Of a stretch of DNA of 64,000 nt, positions 8,730-16,770 are shown one piece after another. The notes under the pieces were generated by a model that saw nothing but the letters and a program-made list of their open reading frames with translations, ran no database searches and was not told where the DNA came from. This DNA is from Paracoccus aurantiacus (GTDB lineage: Bacteria > Pseudomonadota > Alphaproteobacteria > Rhodobacterales > Rhodobacteraceae), in NCBI RefSeq assembly GCF_007993065.1, contig NZ_VOPL01000001.1:62001-126000 (forward strand), read 5' to 3'. The translations under genes and the position numbers were made by a program. The first letter of the stretch is position 1. Every line of letters begins with the position of its first letter.

Positions 8730-9376
8730 GCGATAATCCCGAATTTCCACCGCCAGCGCTTGAGGAGCAGGAACGTATGGTCGAGGCGATGCTGTTCGCA
8801 TCGGCCCAGCCCGTCAGCCTGCGCGACCTGAGCGAACGGCTTCCGCAGGGCGCCGATCCCGCCGAGGCCGTTGCACGATTGCGCCGTCGATATGAGGGGC
8901 GGGGTGTAGAACTGACCCGTATCGGCGATGCCTTCGCCTTTCGGACTGCGCCGGACCTTTCATTCCTCATGCAAACCGAAACGGTCGAATCGCGCCGCCT
9001 GTCGCGCGCCGCGACGGAAACGCTGGCGATCATTGCCTATCACCAGCCAGTTACGCGTGCCGAGATCGAGGAAATACGCGGCGTCGCGACATCCCGGGGG
9101 ACGCTCGATCAGTTGATCGAACTGAACTGGGTGCGTGTCGGGCGGCGGCGCATGACGCCGGGCCGCCCCGTCACCTTTGTCGTGACCGAGGGCTTTCTGG
9201 ATCATTTCGGTCTGGAAACCGCCCGCGATCTTCCGGGTCTGGCGGAACTTCGCGCAGCGGGCTTGCTGGACAGCCGCGCGCCTGTCGATATCGCGCCGCC
9301 CATTGTTCGCGAGCAGGAGGATGACGATATTGCAGATGAAACCCGCCCCGGAGATCTGTTCGGCGAGGAGGAATGA
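8726..9376 (+). CDS. scpB: Segregation and condensation protein B
   Basis: A 216-aa dimeric winged-helix partner of ScpA. Signatures are ERMVEAMLFASAQPVSLRDL near the start, RLSRAATETLAIIAYHQPVT and RAEIEEIRGVATSRGTLDQL (about 95-135), then GRRRMTPGRPVTFVVTEGFL. The ATG at 8726 overlaps the scpA stop (ATGA), with AAGGA upstream. The C-terminus is an acidic tail ending GDLFGEEE. Translational coupling fits the stoichiometric SMC-ScpAB complex. Confidence 0.94.
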   Translation: MSDNPEFPPPALEEQERMVEAMLFASAQPVSLRDLSERLPQGADPAEAVARLRRRYEGRGVELTRIGDAFAFRTAPDLSFLMQTETVESRRLSRAATETLAIIAYHQPVTRAEIEEIRGVATSRGTLDQLIELNWVRVGRRRMTPGRPVTFVVTEGFLDHFGLETARDLPGLAELRAAGLLDSRAPVDIAPPIVREQEDDDIADETRPGDLFGEEE

Positions 9377-9380
9377 GAAG

Positions 9381-9614
9381 ATGAGCAACAACCAGTTCGT
9401 AAATGCATTCGGGCGTCATCTGATGAAGGCCGTGACGCGCGCCGCGCTTGCCATCGGCATTACCAAGGGCATCGACTATGTCGCCAATCGCGGCAAGGAC
9501 CCCGCGAAAATGACAGCCGAGGAGCGCAAGCTGGCCCAGAAAGCCAAGCATGATACCCGCAAGATGGTAAAGCGCGCGCGTCAGGCGGCGCGTATCAGCC
9601 GGCGTATTCGCTGA
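9381..9614 (+). CDS. Small basic hypothetical protein downstream of scpB
   Basis: A 77-aa protein, pI clearly basic, starting MSNNQFVNAFGRHLMKAV. It has an N-terminal hydrophobic/amphipathic helix (about residues 12-34) and a Lys/Arg-rich helical C-terminus ending RQAARISRRIR. A GAGGAGG at 9365-9371 supports the ATG at 9381, 4 bp after scpB, so it belongs to the scp transcript. It is not TatA: it has no N-terminal membrane anchor of that type and no FG hinge. The last 20 nt overlap tail-to-tail with the convergent dCTP deaminase gene. Function unknown; I do not recognise the family. Confidence 0.72.
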   Translation: MSNNQFVNAFGRHLMKAVTRAALAIGITKGIDYVANRGKDPAKMTAEERKLAQKAKHDTRKMVKRARQAARISRRIR

Positions 9615-10674
9615 ACTGCTTGGCCAGTTTCAGGCCCTGGCCCTGATAGTTGGACGCGATGTCCTGCCCATAAAGCCGGGCAGGGCGATCCAGCATTCTC
9701 TCATAGACCAATCGCCCGACGACCTGACCGTGTTCAAGCGCGAAGGGGGCCTCGTGGCAGCGCACCTCCAACACGCCGCGCGCGCCGCTGCCCAGGGTGC
9801 CAATGCCGAAACCGGGATCGAAGAAGCCCGCGTAATGCACCCGGAATTCGCCGACCATGGCCAGATAGGGGGCCATTTCGGCCGCGTAATCCGGCGGGAT
9901 TGCGACCGCTTCGCGGCTGACAAGGATGTAGAATGCGCCGGGATCAAGGATCAGGCGTCCGTCGCGGCTGCTGAGCGCGTCCCAGAAATCGCGCGGATCG
10001 TAGGCCCCGATCCGGTCCAGATCGACCACGCCGCTATGCGGCTTTGCACGATAACCGACAAGATCGCCCTCATCCGGCCGCAGATCGACCGAAAAGCCCA
10101 GACCCTGATCGATCAGCGCCCGCCCGCCGACAAGCGGCGTCTCGGCGTGAAGCGCGCGCAGGCTGTCATCGTCCAGAACGGCATGACCCTTGCGCAGACG
10201 AAGCTGGTTCAACCGCATCCCCGGCCTGACGAGGACAGAGAAACTGCGCGGGCAGATTTCGGCATAAAGCTGTCCGTCATAGCCGTCGGGCAGTCGGTCG
10301 AACTCGGTTCCGTCATCAGTAATCAGCCGGGTCAGCAGATCCAGCCGCCCCGTCGAGCTTTTGGCGTTCGCAACGGCGGAAAGACCTTCCGGCAGGCGCA
10401 GCCGCTCCATCAACGGGACCAGATAGACGCAGCCCTTTTCCAGCACGGCGCCATTGCTGAGATCCATGCGGTGCATCTCGAAATCTGGCAGGCGGTCTTC
10501 GATCCGCTGGCCTTTGCCCGGCAGAAACGAGGCGCGAAGCCGCCAAGCGGTTGTGCCAAGCCTGAGGTCGAGGCTCGCGGGCTGGATTTGCGCATCGGTG
10601 ATCGGTTGGCTGGCCGAAATGGCACCACGCCCGATCAGCTCTCGCAAGGCATTGTCAGGAAGAACGCCGCTCAT
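9595..10674 (-). CDS. 2'-deoxycytidine 5'-triphosphate deaminase, two-domain form
   Basis: A 359-aa protein, about twice the length of the usual Dcd (around 190 aa), matching the double-domain DCD family common in alphaproteobacteria. The first half carries AQIQPASLDLRLG and ANAKSSTGRLDLLTRLITDD (about 85-105), with YAEICPRSFSVLVRPGMRLN resembling the dUTPase/Dcd core. The second half repeats the fold with YDPRDFWDAL, LDPGAFYILVSREAVAIPP and HYAGFFDPGFGIG. The expected role is deamination of dCTP to dUTP for dTTP synthesis. It converges on and overlaps the small gene at 9381-9614. No standard dcd symbol is assigned because the architecture differs. Confidence 0.85.
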   Translation of the reverse strand: MSGVLPDNALRELIGRGAISASQPITDAQIQPASLDLRLGTTAWRLRASFLPGKGQRIEDRLPDFEMHRMDLSNGAVLEKGCVYLVPLMERLRLPEGLSAVANAKSSTGRLDLLTRLITDDGTEFDRLPDGYDGQLYAEICPRSFSVLVRPGMRLNQLRLRKGHAVLDDDSLRALHAETPLVGGRALIDQGLGFSVDLRPDEGDLVGYRAKPHSGVVDLDRIGAYDPRDFWDALSSRDGRLILDPGAFYILVSREAVAIPPDYAAEMAPYLAMVGEFRVHYAGFFDPGFGIGTLGSGARGVLEVRCHEAPFALEHGQVVGRLVYERMLDRPARLYGQDIASNYQGQGLKLAKQFSEYAG

Positions 10675-10693
10675 TCCGCCCCCCGGATAGACG

Positions 10694-10721
10694 AACGCCC
10701 ACCCCGGACGGAGTGGGCGTT
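10694..10721 (-). terminator. Hairpin just downstream of tRNA-Pro
   Basis: A 9-bp perfect stem, AACGCCCAC (10694-10702) with GTGGGCGTT (10713-10721), encloses a 10-nt loop 7 nt past the tRNA-Pro 3' end. There is no long T-run on the minus strand, so it may be a weak terminator or a 3' processing signal. Confidence 0.5.
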
Positions 10722-10728
10722 TCGGTAA

Positions 10729-10806
10729 TGGTCGGGCCGGCGAGATTCGAACTCGCGGCCTTCCGCCCCCCAGACGGACGCGCTAACCAGACTGCGCCAC
10801 GGCCCG
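10729..10806 (-). tRNA. tRNA-Pro (anticodon GGG)
   Basis: A 78-nt cloverleaf on the minus strand. The acceptor is CGGGCCG/CGGCCCG with discriminator A and encoded CCA. The D arm is GCGC-AGTCTGGTTA-GCGC. The anticodon arm is TCCGT-CTGGGGG-GCGGA, giving anticodon GGG, and the T arm is GCGAG-TTCGAAT-CTCGC. It reads CCC (and CCU) proline codons. Confidence 0.97.
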
Positions 10807-10927
10807 ACGCCGGCCATATAGGGCGAAGCGCGCGCCGGACACAAGGGGCGGAATCACAAAAATCCGACGCATGAAAACAGTCTGTAACGCCGGTCGCCGG
10901 ACTGACAGGCTTCGGGGTCCCGCACAA

Positions 10928-11551
10928 TCAGGCAGCAAGCCCGGCGCGCGCCTCACGCAGCCGGTCGCGCAACTGAGCGGCGTGTGTTTTCGTCGCATCA
11001 TCGCGCGACAGTCGGCGCAGGCCGGTGCGAACGTCATCCAGCCGTCTGATCCAGTCGCGCGGCGCGGCGGAAGGCTGGGGGCGCGCGCCATCCGGCCCGG
11101 TCCTGTTCTGCGCGAAATCCGGGAAGAGCGGCAGCGTGTCCGCATTGGCGTTTGCTTTCCGCTTGCCCGCAGACTTTGCCGACTTGCCGCCAGCATTCGA
11201 CCTATCGGCCTTTTTCGGGGCTGGCGCTTGCTTTTCGGTCGGTGCCATGTCGGTTTCCTCGGCGAAATCGCCACCCAGACGTGCGGCCCCGCGCGCCTTC
11301 AGCGAAGCACCGCGATCCGCCGTCATCTGCTTTTTCGCACCACGGATCGTCACGCCCTCTTCGCGCAGGATCTCGCAGAGGCCTGCCGCCAGTCGAACGT
11401 CGTCCGGTCGATAGTAGCGACGCCCATCGCGTCGTTTCACGGGACTGAACAGGGGAAACTGCGTTTCCCAATAACGCAGGACATGCGGCGCGACGCCGAC
11501 CAGTTGCGATACTTCGCCAATTGATCGAAACGCCTCTGCCGCCTTTTTCAT
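10928..11551 (-). CDS. MerR family transcriptional regulator
   Basis: A 207-aa protein. The N-terminal MerR helix-turn-helix with wing (residues about 9-75) reads FRSIGEVSQLVGVAPHVLRY then WETQFPLFSPVKRRDGRRYY. A low-complexity Lys/Ala/Gly-rich linker (about 95-140) and a short Arg-rich helical C-terminus follow. No metal-binding Cys pair is visible, so it is not a classical metal sensor. It starts 1 bp after the ihfA stop and is surely cotranscribed with it. A MerR-like gene directly behind ihfA is a conserved arrangement in Rhodobacterales and many other Proteobacteria; its regulon is not known to me. Confidence 0.9.
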   Translation of the reverse strand: MKKAAEAFRSIGEVSQLVGVAPHVLRYWETQFPLFSPVKRRDGRRYYRPDDVRLAAGLCEILREEGVTIRGAKKQMTADRGASLKARGAARLGGDFAEETDMAPTEKQAPAPKKADRSNAGGKSAKSAGKRKANANADTLPLFPDFAQNRTGPDGARPQPSAAPRDWIRRLDDVRTGLRRLSRDDATKTHAAQLRDRLREARAGLAA

Positions 11552-11552
11552 C

Positions 11553-11855
11553 TCAGCCCTTGTTACCTGCTGCCACGCGCTCTTTCATCAGGTGAGACGG
11601 GCGAAAACTCAGCACCCGGCGCGGCGTGATCGGAACCTCTTCCCCGGTTTTGGGATTGCGGCCGATACGCTCATTCTTGTCACGCACGGAAAATGTGCCG
11701 AAGGAAGAAACCTTCACCTGCTCACCGCGCACGAGCGCGTCAGAAATATGGGTCAGAACGCTTTCGACAAGCTGTCCTGATTCGTGACGCGACAAGCCGA
11801 CTTCACGGAAAACGGATTCGGCCAGATCCATGCGCGTAAGGGTCTTTTCGCTCAT
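11553..11855 (-). CDS. ihfA: Integration host factor subunit alpha
   Basis: A 100-aa DNA-bending protein of the HU/IHF family, the alpha subunit of IHF, acting on the nucleoid in transcription, replication and recombination. It begins [20 protein letters not shown] and contains [21 protein letters not shown], the [12 protein letters not shown] minor-groove arm and the [12 protein letters not shown]-terminal helix. These features distinguish it from plain HU. The MerR gene follows 1 bp downstream. A sigma-70-like promoter is visible upstream (11881-11909). Confidence 0.95.
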   Translation of the reverse strand: MSEKTLTRMDLAESVFREVGLSRHESGQLVESVLTHISDALVRGEQVKVSSFGTFSVRDKNERIGRNPKTGEEVPITPRRVLSFRPSHLMKERVAAGNKG

Positions 11856-11880
11856 ATGTCACCTCGTGCGGATGCGTGCA

Positions 11881-11909
11881 AAAATGCTGTGTTTAAGATG
11901 CCGAGTCAA
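11881..11909 (-). promoter_or_regulatory. Candidate promoter for ihfA
   Basis: On the minus strand TTGACT (11904-11909) is followed after exactly 17 nt by CATTTT (11881-11886), about 25 nt upstream of the ihfA ATG. The -35 is good and the -10 poor, so this is a tentative call. Confidence 0.35.
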
Positions 11910-12082
11910 CGGACCAGCCGCCCATCCGTTCCGTCAAAGCGCCGAAATATGTGCATTATTCGTGCCTTAATCAGACCGTCCCGTCCAGAACAGGCAGCAT
12001 GTGGCGAAATTTCGGGCAAAGGCCGGGCTTTCGTTTCGGGACCGGGCGCGATACATGGCGCGGTCAGGAAAGGACATCCGAA

Positions 12083-13681
12083 ATGACCAGTAACCGCCCA
12101 GCATTGCCGCCTGAAATCGCGCGCCGCCGCACCTTCGCAATCATCAGCCATCCTGACGCCGGCAAGACCACGTTGACCGAAAAATTCCTGCTTTTTGGTG
12201 GCGCGATCCAGATGGCCGGTCAGGTGCGTGCAAAGGGCGAGGCGCGGCGGACGCGGTCGGACTTCATGAAGATGGAACAGGATCGCGGCATTTCGGTCAG
12301 CGCGTCGGCGATGTCATTTGAATACAATGACTTCCGGTTCAATCTTGTCGACACCCCGGGCCACAGTGACTTTTCCGAGGATACTTACCGCACCCTGACT
12401 GCCGTTGATGCGGCGATCATGGTCATCGACGGCGCGAAAGGCGTTGAAAGCCAGACGCGCAAGCTGTTCGAGGTGTGCCGCCTGCGCGATCTGCCGATCC
12501 TGACCTTCTGTAACAAGATGGACCGCGAAAGCCGCGACACCTTCGAAATCATCGACGAAATTCAGGAAAACCTGGCGATTGACGTGGCGCCTGCCAGTTG
12601 GCCCATCGGCGTAGGTCGGGATTTCATCGGGGCTTACGATCTGTTGAACGACCGGCTGGAAATCATGGACCGCGCGGACCGGAACAAGGTTGCGGAAACC
12701 GTCAAGATCTCTGGCATTGACGATCCGAAACTGGCCGATCATATCCCCGCGGAACAGCTGAGAAAGTTGCGCGAAGAAATTGAAATGGCACGCGAATTGC
12801 TTCCGAAATTCGATCGGAAATCCTTTCTTGAAGGGCACATGACGCCAATCTGGTTTGGCAGCGCCATCAACAGCTTCGGCGTACGCGAACTGATGGACGG
12901 TATCGGCAATTATGGCCCCGAGCCTCAGCCGCAGAATTCCGCGGATCGCGAGATTGCGCCAGAGGAAAAGGCCGTTACGGGCTTTGTCTTCAAGGTTCAG
13001 GCGAATATGGACCCCAAGCACCGCGACCGCGTGGCCTTCGTGCGGCTGGCTTCGGGGCATTTCGAACGCGGAATGAAGCTGCTGCATGTCCGTTCGAAAA
13101 AGCCGATGGCGATCAGCAATCCCGTGCTTTTTCTGGCCGCCGACCGTGAACTGGCGGATGAGGCATGGGCCGGTGACATCATCGGCATTCCGAACCACGG
13201 GCAGCTTCGCATCGGCGACGCGCTGACCGAAGGCGAGGCGCTGAAATTCACCGGCATCCCTTCCTTTGCGCCGGAACTGCTGCAATCGGTCCGCGCGACC
13301 GACCCGATGAAGGCCAAGCATCTGGAGAAGGCCCTGATGCAATTTGCGGAAGAAGGGGCCGCAAAGGTCTTCAAGCCCGCCATTGGGTCCGGCTTTATCG
13401 TCGGCGTTGTCGGTGCCCTGCAATTCGAGGTGCTGGCCAGCCGGATCGAGTTGGAATACGGCATTCCCGTCCGCTTTGAGGCGTCGCAGTTCACAAGCGC
13501 GCGCTGGCTGTCCGGCCCAAAGGAAAAGGTCGAGGCCTTTGCCAACCTGAATAAACAGCACATGGCGACCGACCATGACGGCGATCTGGTTTACCTGACG
13601 CGCCTGCAATGGGACATCGACCGCGTGACCCGCGATCAGCCCGAACTGAAGCTGACGGCGACAAAGGAAATGATGGTCTGA
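12083..13681 (+). CDS. prfC: Peptide chain release factor 3
   Basis: A 532-aa translational GTPase that recycles RF1/RF2 from the ribosome after termination. The G domain begins RRRTFAIISHPDAGKTTLTE (P-loop HPDAGKTT near residue 25), with switch II DTPGHSDFSEDTYR and NKMD (TFCNKMDRESRD, near 150). The central SGRALSP-like beta domain and the C-terminal RF3 domain with GALQFEVLASRIELEYGI and FTSARWLSG are complete. The ATG at 12083 has GGAAAGGAC upstream. An in-frame upstream extension from 11951 lacks family similarity and was excluded. Confidence 0.96.
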   Translation: MTSNRPALPPEIARRRTFAIISHPDAGKTTLTEKFLLFGGAIQMAGQVRAKGEARRTRSDFMKMEQDRGISVSASAMSFEYNDFRFNLVDTPGHSDFSEDTYRTLTAVDAAIMVIDGAKGVESQTRKLFEVCRLRDLPILTFCNKMDRESRDTFEIIDEIQENLAIDVAPASWPIGVGRDFIGAYDLLNDRLEIMDRADRNKVAETVKISGIDDPKLADHIPAEQLRKLREEIEMARELLPKFDRKSFLEGHMTPIWFGSAINSFGVRELMDGIGNYGPEPQPQNSADREIAPEEKAVTGFVFKVQANMDPKHRDRVAFVRLASGHFERGMKLLHVRSKKPMAISNPVLFLAADRELADEAWAGDIIGIPNHGQLRIGDALTEGEALKFTGIPSFAPELLQSVRATDPMKAKHLEKALMQFAEEGAAKVFKPAIGSGFIVGVVGALQFEVLASRIELEYGIPVRFEASQFTSARWLSGPKEKVEAFANLNKQHMATDHDGDLVYLTRLQWDIDRVTRDQPELKLTATKEMMV

Positions 13682-13803
13682 CCGGGTTCGGGCCTCAGCT
13701 TACAATATCGCGTTATCCGTCGCCCTGATCCGACCGCCTGCCTTGAATGCTGCCGGGTCGCGGGCCATGTCTGATGCAGGCCTGACAGGCAGAAGGGGAA
13801 GAT

Positions 13804-14172
13804 ATGCGCGTTGCGGCTTTGATGTTGGGGGTGATCGGCGGGCTGTTTGCCATGCTGATCGGGTTTTTCAGCTATGGCTATACCGAGCTTGCCAACCAGC
13901 ACGCTGCCTTTGCCGACACGTTCGGCACCGTCGATAACCCCGATCTGATCCGCGCCGCCAGCTTTCTTGCCCCGCTTCTGGCGATTGCCGGGGGTGCCAT
14001 GGCGCCCGCCCGCGCCTTGTGGGGTGGTATTCTGCTGCTGATCGCCGGTGGGCTGATCTATTACGCGTTCGGCTTTGGCGTCTTCACCATGTTCCCCATC
14101 GGCTTCTGCCTGACGGCGGGCATTCTGGCCATCGCTGCGGGCAAACCGGATGAGCCGAAGGCGCATTTCTGA
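13804..14172 (+). CDS. Small hypothetical membrane protein
   Basis: A 122-aa protein with four likely membrane helices: about 4-24 (AALMLGVIGGLFAMLIGFFS), 50-66, 69-90 (ALWGGILLLIAGGLIYYAFG) and 95-112. The start ATG has AGAAGGGGAAG upstream, giving a good ribosome binding site. It lies 122 bp after prfC on the same strand and converges on the MarR-GNAT gene 3 bp away. I do not recognise the family; similar small four-helix proteins are common and unassigned. Confidence 0.72.
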   Translation: MRVAALMLGVIGGLFAMLIGFFSYGYTELANQHAAFADTFGTVDNPDLIRAASFLAPLLAIAGGAMAPARALWGGILLLIAGGLIYYAFGFGVFTMFPIGFCLTAGILAIAAGKPDEPKAHF

Positions 14173-14175
14173 CGG

Positions 14176-15051
14176 CTACAGCTTCTTTTCGAAGAACAGA
14201 TCCGGGTAGGGGTCGGGGTTGAAACGCTCGATCTCTGTCCAGCCATGCTTGCGATAATAGGCGCAGGCCTCGGTCAGAATGCTGTTAGTGTCCAGCCGCA
14301 GCGTGTTGATGCCAAGTGCGCGGGCCTTATCTTCAATTTCGGCCATCAGCCGGTGCGTCAGGCCCATGCCACGCGCGGCGGGGGTGATCCACATGCGCTT
14401 GATTTCGGCATAGCCATGATCGGTGCCTTTCAGTCCGGCGCATCCAATGGGCAGGCGGTCCAGCATCATTAGCAGGAAGGCCCCGCGAGGCGGCGTCATG
14501 TCGGCATGATCCGGGTCACAGGACTTCGCGACGTCGAAACCGCGTTCGAAGCGCTGCGAAAGTTCGGTATAAAATGCGTTCAGACACGCCTGCGCGCGCG
14601 GGTCTGATGGAGATACGATTTCATACCGGGTTCGGTCCAGTCCGAAGGCAATCGCCACCAGATCCATCGCATCCAGCAGGGCTTTGGGTCGCGGATGGCG
14701 GGCAAGGACGGTGGACGCCTGTTCGTCGGAAAGCCGCTCGTATGACCGGATCTCTTCAGCGCCCGCGTCTGTCAGCGTGGCGATGCGGCAACGGCTGTCG
14801 CTCCCACTTATTCTGGTCGTTACCAGACCCTCATCCTCCAACCCGCGCAGATAACGGCTAAGCTGCGCGGAATCGATCCGAAGGTAATTGCGGATCTGGT
14901 CCAGTTCCTCCATCCCCTGTCCGATGGCGTTCAGAACGCGCGCAGGCCCAAGCGGGCGGCCAAGCCCAAGATAAGAGCTGTCGAGCGCGCCGGATTCAGC
15001 AGTCACGGCGCGGTAGAAGCGGCGGGTGCGGGCGATCTGGTCGGTGAGCAT
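14176..15051 (-). CDS. MarR-type regulator fused to a GNAT acetyltransferase
   Basis: A 291-aa two-domain protein. Residues about 1-140 are a MarR winged helix: LGPARVLNAIGQGMEELDQI, then LRIDSAQLSRYLRGLEDEGL and a wing SGSDSRCRIATLTDAGAEEI. Residues about 150-291 are a GNAT fold with IGCAGLKGTDHGYAEIKRMW, then ITPAARGMGLTHRLMAEIED (the acetyl-CoA loop, R-G-x-G-L) and the terminal helix with YYRKHGWTEIERF. This fusion is an established architecture. A perfect 13-bp inverted repeat at 15069-15103 sits directly upstream, suggesting autoregulation. Its acetylation substrate is unknown. Confidence 0.9.
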   Translation of the reverse strand: MLTDQIARTRRFYRAVTAESGALDSSYLGLGRPLGPARVLNAIGQGMEELDQIRNYLRIDSAQLSRYLRGLEDEGLVTTRISGSDSRCRIATLTDAGAEEIRSYERLSDEQASTVLARHPRPKALLDAMDLVAIAFGLDRTRYEIVSPSDPRAQACLNAFYTELSQRFERGFDVAKSCDPDHADMTPPRGAFLLMMLDRLPIGCAGLKGTDHGYAEIKRMWITPAARGMGLTHRLMAEIEDKARALGINTLRLDTNSILTEACAYYRKHGWTEIERFNPDPYPDLFFEKKL

Positions 15052-15068
15052 CGTGGTCTCGATATAGT

Positions 15069-15103
15069 TGACTATTGTCAGGGATAATCGCTGACAATAG
15101 TCA
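15069..15103. promoter_or_regulatory. Strong inverted repeat upstream of the MarR-GNAT gene (candidate operator)
   Basis: Perfect 13-bp arms TGACTATTGTCAG (15069-15081) and CTGACAATAGTCA (15091-15103) flank 9 nt, ending 17 bp from the MarR-GNAT start codon. The size and position are those of a MarR operator. It could alternatively be read as a hairpin, but there is no T-run and it precedes a gene rather than following one. Confidence 0.7.
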
Positions 15104-15130
15104 GATAAACTGCCTTGGCAAGTGGAATTA

Positions 15131-15156
15131 AAAAGGCCCCGCGACGCGGAGCCTTT
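15131..15156 (-). terminator. Rho-independent terminator after the MFS gene
   Basis: A near-perfect inverted repeat (AAAAGGC...GCCTTTT with an inner CCGCG/CGCGG stem, one mismatch) lies 28 bp beyond the MFS stop and is followed on the minus strand by TTTTTAA. It is A/T-bordered on both sides, so it may work in both directions. Confidence 0.75.
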
Positions 15157-15183
15157 TCAGTCGTGGCCTCGAACCGCACCTGT

Positions 15184-16572
15184 TCAGGTACTGGTCATCG
15201 CCTCCTCGCGCAGCCTGTCATAAGTCGCCTTGTCGACAGGAACGGCGTCTGGCTTGCCCAGATCCTCCATCCGGACCCTATAGGTTTCGCGAGCGGACCA
15301 GGCAGCGGTGGCGGCGATGCAGGTAATCGCGAAGGCGATTGATCCAACCACCAGCGGCACATTGGCCGAACCCGGTGGGGCCACGGTGGCAAACAACGCG
15401 GGCAGAAGGGCGGTAATGGTCGTGCCGACATTCTGCGAAATCGCCATCGAGGAAACGCGAGTCCGCGTCGGGAACAGTTCGGGATAGAAGCTTGGGAAGA
15501 CGGCGTTATATCCCTGATAAACCACCCCCCACATCAGCAATGACATGAGGATTGCCAAAGGCACCGAATGAATCGAGATCGCGTAAAGATATCCGAAGGA
15601 CAGAAGCCCCGCGCCAAGCGCGCCGATGATGACGGGCGGGCGGCGACCGATCCGGTCAGAAAGGTTGCCTACGAACGGGATCACGAAGCAGGCGACGATA
15701 TTGCCCATGACCGGGATCCACAGATAGACGTCTTTGTGAAAGCCGACCCCGTAAGCTGCCTGCACGGCATAGGCCGCGCCAAAGACAGTCGTGACAACCG
15801 GGATCGTGTTCATCAGCGCCATGCAGACGACGCGGATCATATCGGGCCAGTTGTTCTGGATCGCTTCGATCACCGGGGATTTTGGCGTCGCGTCATGCGA
15901 TTCCTCCGAGACGAAGGCGGGTGTTTCGTCGACGTCGCGCCGGATGATATAGCCCGCGATGATGACGACAAAGCTCAGCAGGAACGGAATGCGCCAGCCC
16001 CAGCTGTTGAAGGCTTCGTCCGGCATGAAATGTGCCAGCGGCAGAAAGACCGCTGCGGCAAGGATCTGACCCGCCTGCACGCCCTGAAGGGTAAAGCTGG
16101 CAAAGAATCCACGCCGCCCGAAAGGCGCGTGTTCAAGGATCATCGAGCTGGCGCCAGCAATCTCTCCTGCGACGGCGAAGCCTTGGACCAACCGCAGGAT
16201 CACAAGCAGGATTGGAGCCAGGATGCCGACCTGGCTGTAGGTCGGCAGCAGTCCGACCAGCAAGGTCGAGATCCCCATAAGGAACATGCAAAGAAGCAGC
16301 ACATTCTTGCGGCCGTGCGTGTCGCCCAGGTGGCCCAGCACAAAGGCGCCGATGGGGCGGGCAACATATCCCACGCCATAGGTTGCCAGTGACGCGATGA
16401 TCGCCACGCGCGGATTTTCCGAGGGAAAGAATATCTCGGGGAATACCAGCGAGGCGGCGGTCGCGTAAATGAAGAAGTCGTAATATTCCAGCGCCGATCC
16501 GATCCAGCCGCTTGCCGCAGCCTTGCCGGATTGACGCCCGCCGTGCGGGGCGGCCGTCGAATAGGTTGTCAT
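15184..16572 (-). CDS. MFS transporter, metabolite:H+ symporter type
   Basis: A 462-aa inner-membrane transporter with 12 predicted helices. It has the metabolite:H+ symporter signatures: GSALEYYDFFIYATAASLVF near residue 26, YVARPIGAFVLGHLGDTHGR with the loop 2-3 motif (about 70-90), and RLVQGFAVAGEIAGASSM in helix 5. These features resemble KgtP, ShiA and ProP-type proteins that import organic acids or osmolytes with protons. The substrate cannot be told from sequence. It has its own terminator (15131-15156) and is separated from the pdh genes by another at 16719-16741, so it is probably monocistronic. Confidence 0.9.
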   Translation of the reverse strand: MTTYSTAAPHGGRQSGKAAASGWIGSALEYYDFFIYATAASLVFPEIFFPSENPRVAIIASLATYGVGYVARPIGAFVLGHLGDTHGRKNVLLLCMFLMGISTLLVGLLPTYSQVGILAPILLVILRLVQGFAVAGEIAGASSMILEHAPFGRRGFFASFTLQGVQAGQILAAAVFLPLAHFMPDEAFNSWGWRIPFLLSFVVIIAGYIIRRDVDETPAFVSEESHDATPKSPVIEAIQNNWPDMIRVVCMALMNTIPVVTTVFGAAYAVQAAYGVGFHKDVYLWIPVMGNIVACFVIPFVGNLSDRIGRRPPVIIGALGAGLLSFGYLYAISIHSVPLAILMSLLMWGVVYQGYNAVFPSFYPELFPTRTRVSSMAISQNVGTTITALLPALFATVAPPGSANVPLVVGSIAFAITCIAATAAWSARETYRVRMEDLGKPDAVPVDKATYDRLREEAMTST

Positions 16573-16718
16573 GGTAATGTCTCCTCCAATGGGCGCACCG
16601 AGGGTGCGACCCGTGAGGCGAAATTGCGCTTCAGTTAACCTAACGTCAAAGATATAAAAATGCGTTTGATTAACGCGATGTTCAAAGGCTCGGTAGCGTC
16701 GGCGGACCTTGGCCTAAG

Positions 16719-16741
16719 AAAAAAGGGGGCCGGCGGCCCCC
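16719..16741 (-). terminator. Rho-independent terminator of the pdh genes
   Basis: A 7-bp GC stem GGGGGCC/GGCCCCC (16725-16741, loop GGC) is followed on the minus strand by six Ts (16719-16724), 30 bp beyond the pdhC stop. A classical intrinsic terminator. Confidence 0.88.
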
Positions 16742-16770
16742 TTCATTCATTCAGGTTCAAGTAACTTGCC

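Noticed and set aside
11951..12082. N-terminal extension of prfC
   Set aside because: The upstream in-frame codons lack RF3 similarity, and a good ribosome binding site precedes ATG 12083.
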